A stretch of DNA of 64,000 bases, taken from positions 43,414,241 through 43,478,240 of the forward strand of contig NC_088867.1 of NCBI RefSeq assembly GCF_032884065.1, read 5' to 3'. Position 1 is the first letter of the stretch. Each line of letters begins with the position of its first letter. The position numbers and the translations under genes are program-made. Shown here piece after piece: positions 11,841-64,000 of the stretch. Below the pieces are notes generated by a model, which saw only the letters and a list, made by a program, of their open reading frames with translations, searched no databases and was not told the DNA's origin. Source of the stretch: Artemia franciscana. Its lineage: Eukaryota; Arthropoda; Branchiopoda; Anostraca; Artemiidae.

Positions 11841-13565
11841 TTAAAGATCTTCTGGATCCTCTTCTTCGACGTCTGACTCATCCATGGCATCCCTTGTTGA
11901 TTCCGACGAAGGAAGAGCAGCGTAGTACTTGTGGAAAGTCCTGGGGATTACAAGAGTATGGCATATGTCCATCAAATCTTTGTATTTCGCTGGAGGAGGA
12001 GGAATCGGTCCTTCGTATGCACTGACAAGCTCCAAGGAGTTTTTGTTGGGTGTCATTCTACGTCGTGATTCGTTCACTTTTATGACTGAAAAGTCAGAGT
12101 CGTACCTGAAATGGATCTCGGTTGGCCACTCAATCGAGTAGTTGAGCCAGTTTATCGAATTCCATTTCACTTGCAGACTTTCCCCATCGGCCCATTTTCT
12201 GTTTCTCAAGATGGTGTCAGCAGTTTGCTTAAAGTCCAGCCAAAAACTGCAGTCATCGATCAAGTGCACCTTATATGGCTCAGGGTTAGTTCTGGCTATT
12301 AGGCAGATGGTTCTCCAAAATCACTTGTAGACGACTTGGGTACCGGCCGGGGTGCTGTAAACGGTAGAGCAGTAATTTACACTGCGATCTGCTGATAATA
12401 AGCCTAAGACCGGGAGATTTGTCTTGCCAGCGGCCAAGTCCCCCAAATTCACTTGAATGAATTGAGTGTTGGTCGTGAGGAGAGTTGGTGTGTGTCTGTA
12501 AGAGACGTGTAACGAGGAAAGAGAGAAAGGGGGTCAACCTAACCCCATTGTCTGGGGAATGGATCTTAGGTTAACTCTCGGGGCAAGAGTGTCAAGACTG
12601 GGGGAATGTCTTGTCACGGGCAGTGAACGGGGAATATGTTATTCCCTTTTCTGTCCTTTTTATGGGGTCGCCAAGCTCAGGCAGTAATTTTAATGTATTT
12701 TTGCGGGCAGTATTTGTGCGGGTGCCCTAGTGCGACTCAACTGCAGGAAAACTGCTAATGTTATCTCTAGCGTAATCTAACTGATCATCCGTTAGTCTCT
12801 TAGAGACTAGATTCTTGGGACTCGACATGTTTCTTCTATCTCTGCCAGCGGTTCCAGTTCAAGTATTGTTTTTTTTTTCTTGACACATCCAGCAACAAAC
12901 TTTTCACAAAGTCCCAGAGTTGCCAAGAAAACCTTCTTGCAGACTTTTTAACACATACTATTCACTTATAATGTGTAACAGAGTGAGTTTTGCCGTCGAG
13001 AACTGCTGGCACTTGTCGTTCTCTGACCAACTGGCTTCTTCGTCACACACTTCAAAACTAACTGTCTCTGTGACTCCATGAAACATAACTCCTTGCCTAG
13101 CAGCCAGAAGCTTTTTTGAATATAGCTTTTCAAGCATCTTGATCAATAGTTTTGCACCCGATTTTGCATTTGCAACTAAATTTCTTTAGTTCTTTTGCTC
13201 GAAGAGCTTTTTGTGTTTTCTGTGCTATGTATTCTTGTCCGGCAGCATATTTCTTTTTTCTGTCAATATAGGTCTATTTCTTTCTTTTGGGATGTTGTTC
13301 TATGTTTCTTCTTTCAAATGATGCATGATCATCAACAACATCCAGTTCTGTGGCAGTCACTTCTGGAACAGTCACTAATGTCTACTTCAATAAAACTTTC
13401 CTGATTGGGAGTTTCCCCGTCACTGTCTGAGCTTGAGCCATCCTTTTCTGACAATCAATTCTTGTCTTTGGGATCACCATCTGAATCAGATGACAAATCT
13501 TCGTTATTGTCATCTTCTATGAGCCTCCGAAGCAATTCCTCTGAAAGTGCAGTCCTCTTTGGCAT
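11841..13565 (-). pseudogene. Decayed transposon-linked protein gene
   Basis: Reading the minus strand from 13565, an ATG opens PKRTALSEELLRRLIEDDNN followed by an acidic Ser/Asp run, broken by a TGA. Further on come KKFSCKCKIGCKTIDQDA with AIFKK and, after a frame change, FWLLGKELCFMESQRQ. Next are KKVFLATLGLCEKFVAGCVK (about 12925-12860) and LTDDQLDYARDNISSFPAVE with SHYCR-like bases. The last open part (12269-11841, 142 residues) has FWLDFKQTADTILRNRKW, KYKDLMDICHTLVIP and an acidic C-terminus. This order (C-rich segment, IF..FW, FL-TLG, FP-VESHYCR, then DFF-like and 'IP--H-FY--L') matches a multicopy uncharacterised arthropod/cnidarian family that behaves like mobile-element cargo. Several stops and frame changes show it is dead, although the last exon-sized piece is intact. 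Its biochemical role is unknown to me. Confidence 0.5.
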
Positions 13566-13710
13566 TCTGCTGCCTTAAAGAGAGTTCTGTTTCATTCAAA
13601 GTCCTTCAACAAGGTAATGCTGGAAAGAAGATAAATCAAAACCGGACTACAAGACTCCAATCAGGTTACTGCTCAAAAATTATAAACAAAATACGGATAG
13701 GCCTAACTAT

Positions 13711-13955
13711 GCCAGTCAGGGAAACTTGTAATTCCATTCACTTATAAATATTCTAAGCCTATGCTTTAAAAGATATACCTTGATTAATCAAATGCCAACC
13801 CTTTGGTTTAAACCACACAATTTGAATCCTAATTTTGCCTGATTCAAGGTATGTGGTTCAAAGCAAAGGGTTGGCATTTCGTCAATCAAGATATATGATT
13901 TAAAGCATAGGGTCTGACAATTTTCAAGTGATATGGAATTCCCTGACTGTATCAA
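13711..13955. repeat. Palindromic MITE-like element
   Basis: Imperfect inverted repeat with arms of about 100 bases. GTCAGGGAAACTTGTAATTCC...AAGCCTATGCTTTAAA...CAAATGCCAACCCTTTG on the left matches CAAAGGGTTGGCATTTCG...TTTAAAGCATAGGG...GGAATTCCCTGAC on the right. The centre is near 13833. No coding capacity. Confidence 0.65.
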
Positions 13956-15690
13956 TGATCAATAAGTGATCAATCCCTGACTGTAAGTATGTAAGTCCTC
14001 TTAGGAGGAAGGTTTCAGGTGCATTTTTTCTTAGATCAACCTTTCAAAAAACTGGAAAATGTGGAAGTCTCTTACCTCCAGATACGTAGTCTGATCAGGT
14101 TTAGCCCCGTAACCTTCCGAACTATGACTTTGTATTTCCCAACCTCTAGATTTCGTAATTGCGTAACTGACTAATAACTGATGAAAATCAGTTACGACCT
14201 TTAGGCGTAACAGTGTTTTGCAGATAAGTTCAGGCTGGGGCTGGCCATTTAAGCAACAAGTGGACGTTACGTCTCCCTGTGGTCGAAACATGTAGCACAA
14301 TATCCTAGGAGTCTAAAATACAGATTAACTCAGTTTCGCCAAAAATGTCAGTTACAACCTTTAGACGTAACAGCGACGATATGCGAATTATTTATTTAAT
14401 TAAATTTCCACCAACCCACTTTGTTTAGATGAAGTGTTATAGAGACTTCTGAAGATGCTAATTTGGCTGGAAATTGAAAATTTTACTGCCCCTTTTACAA
14501 GTGACTGGAGGGCAATTAAACCCTCAACTATGTCTCTTGTTGTCCCTCTACCCTGAAGAACTTCAATCAAAATTTGGAGATAGATATTCTGTTCGGCATA
14601 GTTGAAACTTCCGATAATTATGCCTCCGCAGATGACAAACACCCACAGTCCCTGAAGCCAGGAATTTTCCCGTTGTTACATATATGATTTATTATTGGGA
14701 AAGGGGACATTTACCTTCTTGGTTTAGTAACTAATAGCAATTACGACCGTTCGAACCCTGTTATGTTTACCACGGATTAACTTTAAATCATAAAGTTCAA
14801 ACGATGATAGCACATACTTTTATTAAGTGACCTTTTTCTTGCTGATGTAGATAAGAAGAGAGGATTGTTTTTTCTCGATCAATTTCATCACTTCTTTCAT
14901 ACAATCAAGCCAAATGGACCTGCTCAAGCACCTAATCACCCACTAAAGTAACTAATGACGTCCTTTTGTTGCTACTTGAGACTACCAAAAGTTTAGTGTT
15001 TTTGACAGAATCTGGTGCCTGATTCCCGAACAATGAAGACTGGCACAATGCTGGCGGGCCAAAAAAAAAAAAAAAAAAAAAAAATGACTCGTCTTCATTG
15101 GTCTAGATTTCAGAATATGTCAATGAAGGCTGGACCAAAATTAAACCGTAGAAAGAAGGTCGGAACACGTTCTAAAAGGAGTTACAGCATTCAGTACAGT
15201 TTTTTCACTGATTTTGGAAATTCGTGATAGCAAGTCACACAAGTCACTGCATATATATTTTTTCCCAGTTGTGACTGTATCAAACGAATAAAAATATTCC
15301 TGTCAACTCATCTTTGTTAGTTTAAACATGACACAAAGGCTTCATTTGACTGAATGTACTCCTTACGATAGTTTCAGTTTCATAACTTCAACTATATGTC
15401 ATTTATCCGTTTTGCCACCTGGACTCTGACCAATCTTCTTCTTTTAAAGTCTACGCTTTCACTGTTGTCAGACAAAACCCATCTTCCGTCTGAATCTTTT
15501 TACGCCTCCCTTGTACTATAAACTTATTTGATATTGAACAAACTGAGTCTATGCCTTTTGGAAGGCAATGGCTGGCGGTGACAAAATATGAAGTATGGGA
15601 ATAAGTCGAAAGGGAATTCCTCTTTAAAATTCAGATTATGCTAGCCAGTATTTCTCTCTGCTACTCCCATTGTTGTAGTTTTTATGCTAG
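13956..15690. other. Non-coding, scattered repeat fragments
   Basis: 14160-14400 has two copies of CAGTTAC(G/A)ACCTTTAG(G/A)CGTAACAG. An A-run sits at 15061-15084. Frames such as 15015-15227 are lysine runs produced by that A-tract. No recognisable gene. Confidence 0.5.
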
Positions 15691-15692
15691 GT

Positions 15693-16030
15693 CAGTTTGA
15701 GTCACGGCGAAAATCGGTTTCACCACTTGCCAATTTGTGCAAGAATCAACGGCGTTACCGGGTTACCCAGTGACTAAGCCAGTTTGAGTCAGGGCAAAAA
15801 TCGGTCTCACCACTTGCCAATTTGCGCAAGAATCACTGGCATAACTGCGTTACCCAGTGACTAAGCCAGTTTTGAGTCAGGGCGAAAATCGGTTTCACCA
15901 CTTGCCAATTCGCGCAAGAATCACTGGAATAATCAGGTTACCCAGTGACTCAGCCAGTTTGAGTCAGGGAGGAAATCAGTTTTACCACTTGCCAATTTGC
16001 GCAAGAAACGACGCAACCGGCCTTCGTCAC
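15693..16030 (+). repeat. 87-bp tandem repeat, about 4 units
   Basis: Unit starts at 15693, 15780, 15868 and 15955 share CAGTTTGAGTCAGGGCGAAA, then GGTTTCACCACTTGCCAATT, GCGCAAGAATCACTGG and GGTTACCCAGTGACTAAGC. Because 87 is a multiple of three, a frame stays open across units, but nothing else suggests a protein. Confidence 0.85.
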
Positions 16031-17909
16031 TGGGCAAAGCACAAGAACTGCCCTTTAATTAACCTCTAATAAAGACTTTTCCTATAGCCACCTTCAACAC
16101 TAAAAAAGCAAACACATAAATTTCTGACAAATTTATTTTGGAATCAATGCTTAGATAATGAAAATGAATTTCACAAATCAGTAGTAGTCTGACACCTAGA
16201 ACAACAGTCTCATAAAAGGGTGATGAGGAACCATATCTGGGCCCAACGGGGCATATCTCAGAAGCCCATCTCAGAGAGAGGTGGGAGGATCTCAGAGTTT
16301 AATCCCTATTTAAACAAAAACTCTGTGAACTACACAACAGCATACATTATGAATTATCTACAAGATTTCTCTTTCTAAGAAGATGAAGGAATGTATTTAT
16401 TTTGCTAGTTACAGGCAGAAATAAAGAGCTCTTACAGTAACCATATTGTCACTAATAGTCTTTAATAATGGTGGAAAATATACGCCAAAAATCTACAATG
16501 AACAATGCACTGTTGCAAAAGTTGAGTTATATTTGAATTTTTCAAGCCAAGAACCTGCAATTATTGACTCAGAAGCGATTTTGCGCGGGGAACAGAGGGG
16601 GCACTTGCCCCAGGGCAGAATAGCGGCACAAAATTTCAAATAAAAAATCTAACATTTATAATCATTGTAATTTTTCAAATTTTTATTTTATTGAAATAAA
16701 GTTGAGGGCGCAGTTCGCAGTATGTATAAGCAACGTGAATCATTCTCATTTTTCCCATATAAAGTAAGAAAAGTATATACTTAAGTAAATGAAAATTTTA
16801 TTAATAAATGTAATTTTTGTTCAAATTTGGCCTGAACATTTTTAGAGACAAGGGGGGGGGGGGGTAATCAAGATTTTAGCCACTTTAATGACTCAAGTTT
16901 CAAATGAGTAACTGATAGCCATTTCAATTATCTACAGAGACGTCAAAGATACGGCTAGCATAGGGGTACCTTGAGATACACTATACATTACCTGTCATGA
17001 ACAAGGCTTAAGCAAGTAAACAGTCCCGTATCAAAAGAAGCGATTTCTGAGAAAATAAGAAGACTGATGTTATTCAGGACAAATGTTCTAAGGACGCTTT
17101 AGACACTACCCCACAAAACGGCCTACGCTTGACGTGTCAAACTGTTATTACTCAACAGTTCAGCATAGTGAGTGAAACTAAAATACGGTTAGTTCGATGC
17201 AACTTTTCAAGTATTGATTCAAATGGGGCAAGTTTTTCAGTTGAACACACAGTCTTAGCTATCACATGAAATGAATAACTGTTTTAAAAAGTTAAATACA
17301 AGAATAATCTATTTCAAAGCGGTACATCACTGATCCTTTTAACTCGGGTTTAATTAAGTTGGTTATTTAATTAGTCGGGTCTGATTAAAATATGTAATTG
17401 ATTTTAATTGAATCTTGAGATATCATATTCCAATCCTATATTTATTTGAATGAGAAGTTTATGAATATATTGTACTACCAATCTAATTGTACTGTTTAAA
17501 CAACACAACATACATTGAAAGTTTCAAATATAGGGAAAAAGAAATATTTTAATTTTTATTATTTTATTTTTTATTTGTTTAAAATTTATTACCAACTAAA
17601 GTTGTCTCTCTTTGCCCTGAAGTTTACTACTTGTGATGATAAGCAATACTATTTAGAATGCTACATTCTACTACAAATAATGAATAAGCAAAAACTTATT
17701 AATTTAAAACTTCCTCCACAAAATATTCAAATAGCCAAATCTGTCTTATTCTTTTCTAGTATTATTACTGTTTTAAGGGCGGGAGTAAGTTTAAAGCGTG
17801 CCAGTACTTGATTTCGTCTTAACTTAGTCTACCGCTTTGAAATTAAATTAAATTAAACAACTTAATTATCATAACTTATACATAACATATACATAGCTTA
17901 AATTAAAGT
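16031..17909. other. AT-rich 3' flank of the GDI-like gene
   Basis: No gene recognised. 16577-16620 has a GGGGGCACTTGCCCC-type palindrome that resembles a transposon end. A 12-G run lies near 16853. The part nearest 17909 would hold the 3' untranslated region of the minus-strand gene. Confidence 0.45.
17585..17590 (-). promoter_or_regulatory. Possible polyadenylation signal AATAAA
   Basis: First AATAAA on the minus strand after the GDI-like stop codon, about 320 bases downstream. The region is very AT-rich, so chance occurrence is likely; further matches lie at 17550-17575. Confidence 0.25.
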
Positions 17910-59964
<42,055 letters not shown>

Positions 59965-61612
59965 CTGCAAAATCAATAGAAATACTGATATTATAATAAT
60001 CAGAATTTAAAACACTTATGGACAAATGGCAAAAATGATTTTATCTTTTTTCTTGTTTCTTTCTGAGAATCAGTAAGATTTCCCAGCTAATTACACATTA
60101 TACATGCCAAAAAGGGTATATTTTTATACCCTTTTATATACAAAATGTGTATATTTTTTATATACTTGTATATATTATATATATATGTTTTAAGTCAAAC
60201 CCTGACATTACTGTAACCCCAACTTTCATTAAAGTGAAAGCAACCAAAGCTAATCTAACATGTATTCGAGTCTCTCTCTCTCTCTGTATATTTTATACAC
60301 AAAGGCTATATTTTTAAGTAGTGGTCTTTCCACTGCCCACAGTGAACATCAAAGGCATAAGCTAGGAGGATATCCATGAACAAGTACGGAGGGATCCCTA
60401 AATATTGGCCCAAAAATCTCTCCAAGAAAATTAGGCCAACAACTTACTTTGAGAGATCCCTTTTTAAATGGTCATTCCCAAAACTCTTTTGATTCCTGCT
60501 AAAAGACGCATTGTATTACTTTGTACTGCTCACTATTTCTTTTCCCCAATAATGATAAAAAGATATAAGGTTGACATGAATGTGACATTGTCATGTGAGA
60601 TTGCCATTTCTTAGTGAAGATTGTAATTTTCATGTGCCATGTATGACAATGCTATGTGTGTGAGTGTGTCATGTGAGCAACCAGCTAGACAGACATCACT
60701 TTGTACTGCCCAGTATTTCTTTTCCCCAATAATGATCAAAAGATATAAAGCTGTCATGAATGCGACATTGTCATATGTAAGTTAAAATACATGAAAACCA
60801 GAAATCCTTGACGGAATGAATATCTTGAGACGAACAAGGGATTTGTTCAATTGCAGGCAAGTGGAGTTTAAGGTAAGACATTAAGAATACCTAAACTTGA
60901 ATTTCATATTGGTCTGGAAAAATTCATGGAGCACCACAGCTACTGGAGCTAGAAACAAGTTACTTTATTTTTCCTTGCTATAGCCTACAACTAGAATATT
61001 GATTAGAATTGGAACTATTCAATTTAGCCATTGTAACAATAATAAACAGCACATACATAGATCTAGAGCCCCAGCTAGAGCTTGGAAAGCTGTTTCCTCC
61101 TCTATTTGCAAGGCTTTAACGATTATGTTAACAAAAATTAGTCTAACCCTATTTTGGCAACTTTGTCTGGGCTAACAGCAATATTAGTCAAGATAAGAGC
61201 ACTAAAATGGAGGATAGTTGATTTATTTACAGAAATAGTCAATCTCCTAAACCTATTCCATTACTTGAAGGTCATAATAGAATCAAATGGGTGTTATGTC
61301 CTATCCTTAAGGCCTTATTTTGGCTCCTGTTTAAAAGTGCTGACAAGAGCCCCTATTATAGAGCTTTTTGTGCACCAAAATTCCTCCTATAAAAGAAATA
61401 CTATAATAAAAAAAAGAGAAGCATCATTCAATTCCCTAATCATAATGCTTTCCAAATATAATAATTACTGCTGTCACAACTATACCCTAGCCACTACAAT
61501 GGGCCTAGATATAGCCCTAAATAATATTTTTCTCAATTATTTTCATTGCTGCAACATTAACTATGCCTCTGTTAAACAGGCAAACAATTCTATTGCCTGT
61601 AATTTATTAAAA
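59965..61612. other. Upstream intron, no exon 1 found
   Basis: Contains a direct duplication: TTTCTTTTCCCCAATAATGA with AAAGATATAA and CATGAATGTGACATTGTCAT at about 60535-60595, and again at 60715-60775. Also TATATACCC-type repeats near 60115-60185. I searched the minus strand for an 'M--YDV-VLGTGLT' exon and did not see one. Confidence 0.5.
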
Positions 61613-61614
61613 AA

Positions 61615-62188
61615 AAAACACCACAAATAAGTTTTTCAAAGAAAAGTAAAGAACACCAAGCAAAATAAAAATAAATCGGCAAAAATAAAATCAAATAATC
61701 TACCAGCCATAAGACTACCATAAGTCAGAATGAATTAAAATCAATAACCGAGTCAAACTCAAAACGAGCAGAAATTAACATGAGTAGGGCCCAAAACCTC
61801 TATGCCTTCCCAAGGCCAGAACATAATTTGAAAAAAAAAAACGAATGCACATTGTCAGTTTAATATACATATACTGATATTTATTAATCAAAATGTTAAT
61901 AATATTTGATTTACTAAAGTTATAATAGTAAAAACATTAAAATTTTTTCAGTAAAGTTCACATTATGTTCTGGCCTTGGGAAGGCTTAGGGGTTTTGAGC
62001 CCTACTCTTGTTAATATCTTCTTGTTTTGAGTTTGACTTGGTTATTTACTCGGGTTTCATTTATTTATCGATGCTGACTTGCGGTGATTTTATGCTTGGT
62101 AGACTATTTGATTTTATTTTCACTCATTTTTGGTTAAGTAGGGTTCTTTACTTTTCTTTGAAAAACTTATTATGTGGAAAAAGTTTTT
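61615..62188. repeat. Long-armed inverted repeat (MITE-like)
   Basis: Left arm 61615-61833 (GTTTTTCAAAGAAAAGTAAA ... CCTTCCCAAGGCCAGAACAT), right arm about 61960-62188 (ATGTTCTGGCCTTGGGAAGG ... TTTACTTTTCTTTGAAAAAC), spacer about 125 bases of AT-rich DNA. Frames inside (62008-62199) are not proteins. The outer part is shared with 3760-3835. Confidence 0.75.
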
Positions 62189-62500
62189 TTTTAAATTAAA
62201 TTATGTTTGTTTATATTGACATAGTCTTTTCAGGGAAAAAGAAAATGATAGTTAAAATCTTTTCGTTTTTTTTTTGAGAATTTATAGTTTGGCCTGCTAT
62301 CTGTATGCTGGAGAATATTTTTAAGCAATTTTTAACAACATAGACCCTTTTAAAAATCTGAACACAAATAGTGGTGTTTAATTCAGATTCATACTTCCTC
62401 TACTTGACCTGAAATAGAAAACTTGGTACCATTCACAAAAAAATCGGTCTACTCTCTTGAGCAGCTTGGATACACTTACACTATTTTGATCTGGCTAAAT
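62189..62500. other. Unclassified AT-rich
   Basis: Nothing recognised. Confidence 0.45.
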
Positions 62501-63430
62501 TTTTAGAGAAGAAGTAGCAAAAGAAGTAGCCCCAACAGTTTGAACATAATACCCTCAGTCATTCTTGGGATATTGCTGAGATGCCTTGTTGGGAATTAGC
62601 ATTAACACAGTACATTTTGTTTAAATCTTTAGTCAACATTTAATTTTTAAACATAATGGGCAAATTGCACAACTGTATGGGGTTGACCTACATAATAGCC
62701 CAAGAGATAAGTTACAAGACTGCTCAGCTATACTGAAACAAAATAGCTATCTTAAATTTTGATTGGAAGTTTTTGGAAAATTATGAGCTAAAGTGGAGGG
62801 CTAATTGCCCTCAAATCACTTTTGACTCTTAAAAAGGGTACTATAACTTTTAATATCCAACCAAATTAGCTTTAAAATATCAATGATATTCATTACTATG
62901 ATAGAGCAGCACTGCCTATGATATCAATTATATACCTTTTTAATACTGGCATGTGTAGGTCTATAGTTTTTTTGTTTAACTGAAACTATCCCTAAAAGTT
63001 TCAACTTAATGCCCTTAAGCGTCAGTAGTCACAGCAACCATAGAAGTAGAATCAAAAGTATATACATAGTGTCTTCTCGCTAGTTCAAAATTTGTTGCAA
63101 TTTTAAGCTATTATTGTGATATTGCTTTGACACCCTATTGACAATCTACATTATCATAGTTCGTTTTGATTTAGTTCAACATCCACCTAAATATTCCTTG
63201 AAAGCTTCACCTTAACACCCTTAGCTTGTGTAGTAGCAATAGTTGTAGTAGCAGTAGGCACATATCACCTTTTTTCAACATTCCCTTCAATGCACAATGA
63301 AATTTCTAGCTTAACACCCTCAACTGGTCATGAAGCATTGCTGATATGTCCTTTGGACAACTTATGTAGGCATAGTCTTTTGCCTTGCCTTACAAAGTTT
63401 TTGCCTTAATACCCTGAGATTTATTAGAAT
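62500..63430 (-). repeat. Family C degenerate repeat, reversed
   Basis: Units contain CTTAACACCCT(T/C)A, a GTAGTAGCAATAG triplet-like stretch, and CCTTGAAAGCTTCACC; these are the reverse complement of the phrases at 2640-3720. 62640-62930 also matches 21825-22015 (AACATAATGGGCAAAT, GATAGAGCAGCAC-GCCTATG). Confidence 0.6.
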
Positions 63431-63569
63431 AGAATATAATATATTTATTCACTACAATAGCCGGAACTAGCATTACCATGTCATGACAAAAATAATTTAT
63501 ACCTTCAAAAACACTCACAGGAAAATTTAAACAAACATTATATTAATCAAACATTAAATATTATTCGTG

Positions 63570-63945
63570 TCAATATTATTAAAATGACGGGTACAATATG
63601 GGACGAATGATTTACGATATCTCTCAGTACTATAGGCTGAGCAAGTCAGTAACTGTGGACATTTCCTTTTATTTGTCGGAGTCTAGTAACTGGTCCTTCA
63701 GTTGGGGGGCTCTCAAGGTTGGGTAGTAGACGACAATAAGTTGGGGAATTCCAACAATTTAGTCTAAATCTATATGTTAATCCATGTCTACGACTATCAA
63801 GTGAGTCCAAATTGAGTTGTTTCAGTGCATCCTCGTATGTTGAGTAGTTTTGTCCAAGTATAATTTTTACAGCCCCTTTTTTGAATCGTCTCAAATTATG
63901 AGAAGAGTGGTTGTTACCCTTTAGGAGGGAACACGTCATATAAGA
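63570..63945 (-). pseudogene. LINE C-terminal remnant
   Basis: RRFKKGAVKIILGQNYSTYE, DALKQLNLDSLDSRRHGLTY then RFRLNCWNSPTYCRLLPNLE match the end of CR1/L2/Jockey-type ORF2 ('KR--KIILG--Y-SY--AL--L-L--L--RR--L---FA-K------------LFP'). The frame stays open to about 63646, and beyond it RLRQIKGNVHSY continues the pattern. Upstream bases do not continue the RT, so this is a truncated insert or rearranged copy near the window edge. Confidence 0.7.
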
Positions 63946-64000
63946 GCTCTTAGTTTCACTGACCGTCAGCTTTATCTTTCCTAATTCACCTTTTGGATCA

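Noticed and set aside
61154..61630. 158-residue plus-strand frame
   Set aside because: AT-rich, no recognised motif, and its end overlaps the left arm of the MITE; no supporting splice or start context.

Overview
The window is non-coding-rich eukaryotic DNA: split genes with GT/AG introns, long (TA)n and poly(A) tracts, non-LTR retrotransposon remains, Helitrons and foldback repeats. There are no operons, Shine-Dalgarno sites or dense ORFs. Gene and repeat styles point to an arthropod. A branchiopod crustacean such as a brine shrimp is my best guess, but that is an impression from repeat style and not proven here.

The one host gene I can build is on the minus strand and spans most of the window. 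Seven exons (59964-59840, 52497-52316, 50304-50079, 47279-47097, 40915-40599, 20731-20593, 18090-17910) join with fully consistent splice phases. They give about 450 residues collinear with Rab GDP-dissociation inhibitor (GDI), the cytosolic chaperone that extracts prenylated Rab GTPases from membranes. The first exon, which should hold the first 13-15 residues, is not visible and probably lies beyond 64000. The protein is very diverged: several GDI landmark motifs are replaced, while the fold-wide pattern and the C-terminal third are kept. It looks like a fast-evolving paralogue rather than the housekeeping copy.

Nearly everything else sits in the introns or 3' flank of that gene. From left to right: 1-17900 (3' flank) holds a transposon-protein fragment, family B foldback repeats, a 4.6-kb inverted duplication of family A, a decayed transposon-linked gene (11841-13565), a palindromic MITE and an 87-bp tandem repeat. 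18091-20592 has a LINE reverse transcriptase remnant. The 20-kb intron 20732-40598 has a degenerate repeat field, a 4.8-kb decayed LINE, and a 10-kb Helitron cluster (30198-40237). In the Helitrons, a short charged ORF and the last residues of the helicase flank a minisatellite that has replaced the body of the protein. 40916-47096 holds a 138-bp tandem array, family A, a LINE tail and a TA-cored palindrome. 47280-52315 has two LINE tails, a (TA)n tract and a transposon-linked ORF. 52498-64000 has family B and A copies, a long-armed MITE, family C and another LINE tail.

The strongest items for a second look are the divergent GDI gene and the Helitron derivatives with their retained 116-residue ORF. 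Next come the giant inverted repeat at 6846-11432 and the TA-cored palindrome at 45348-45666. Family names A, B and C are mine, for use in this annotation only.
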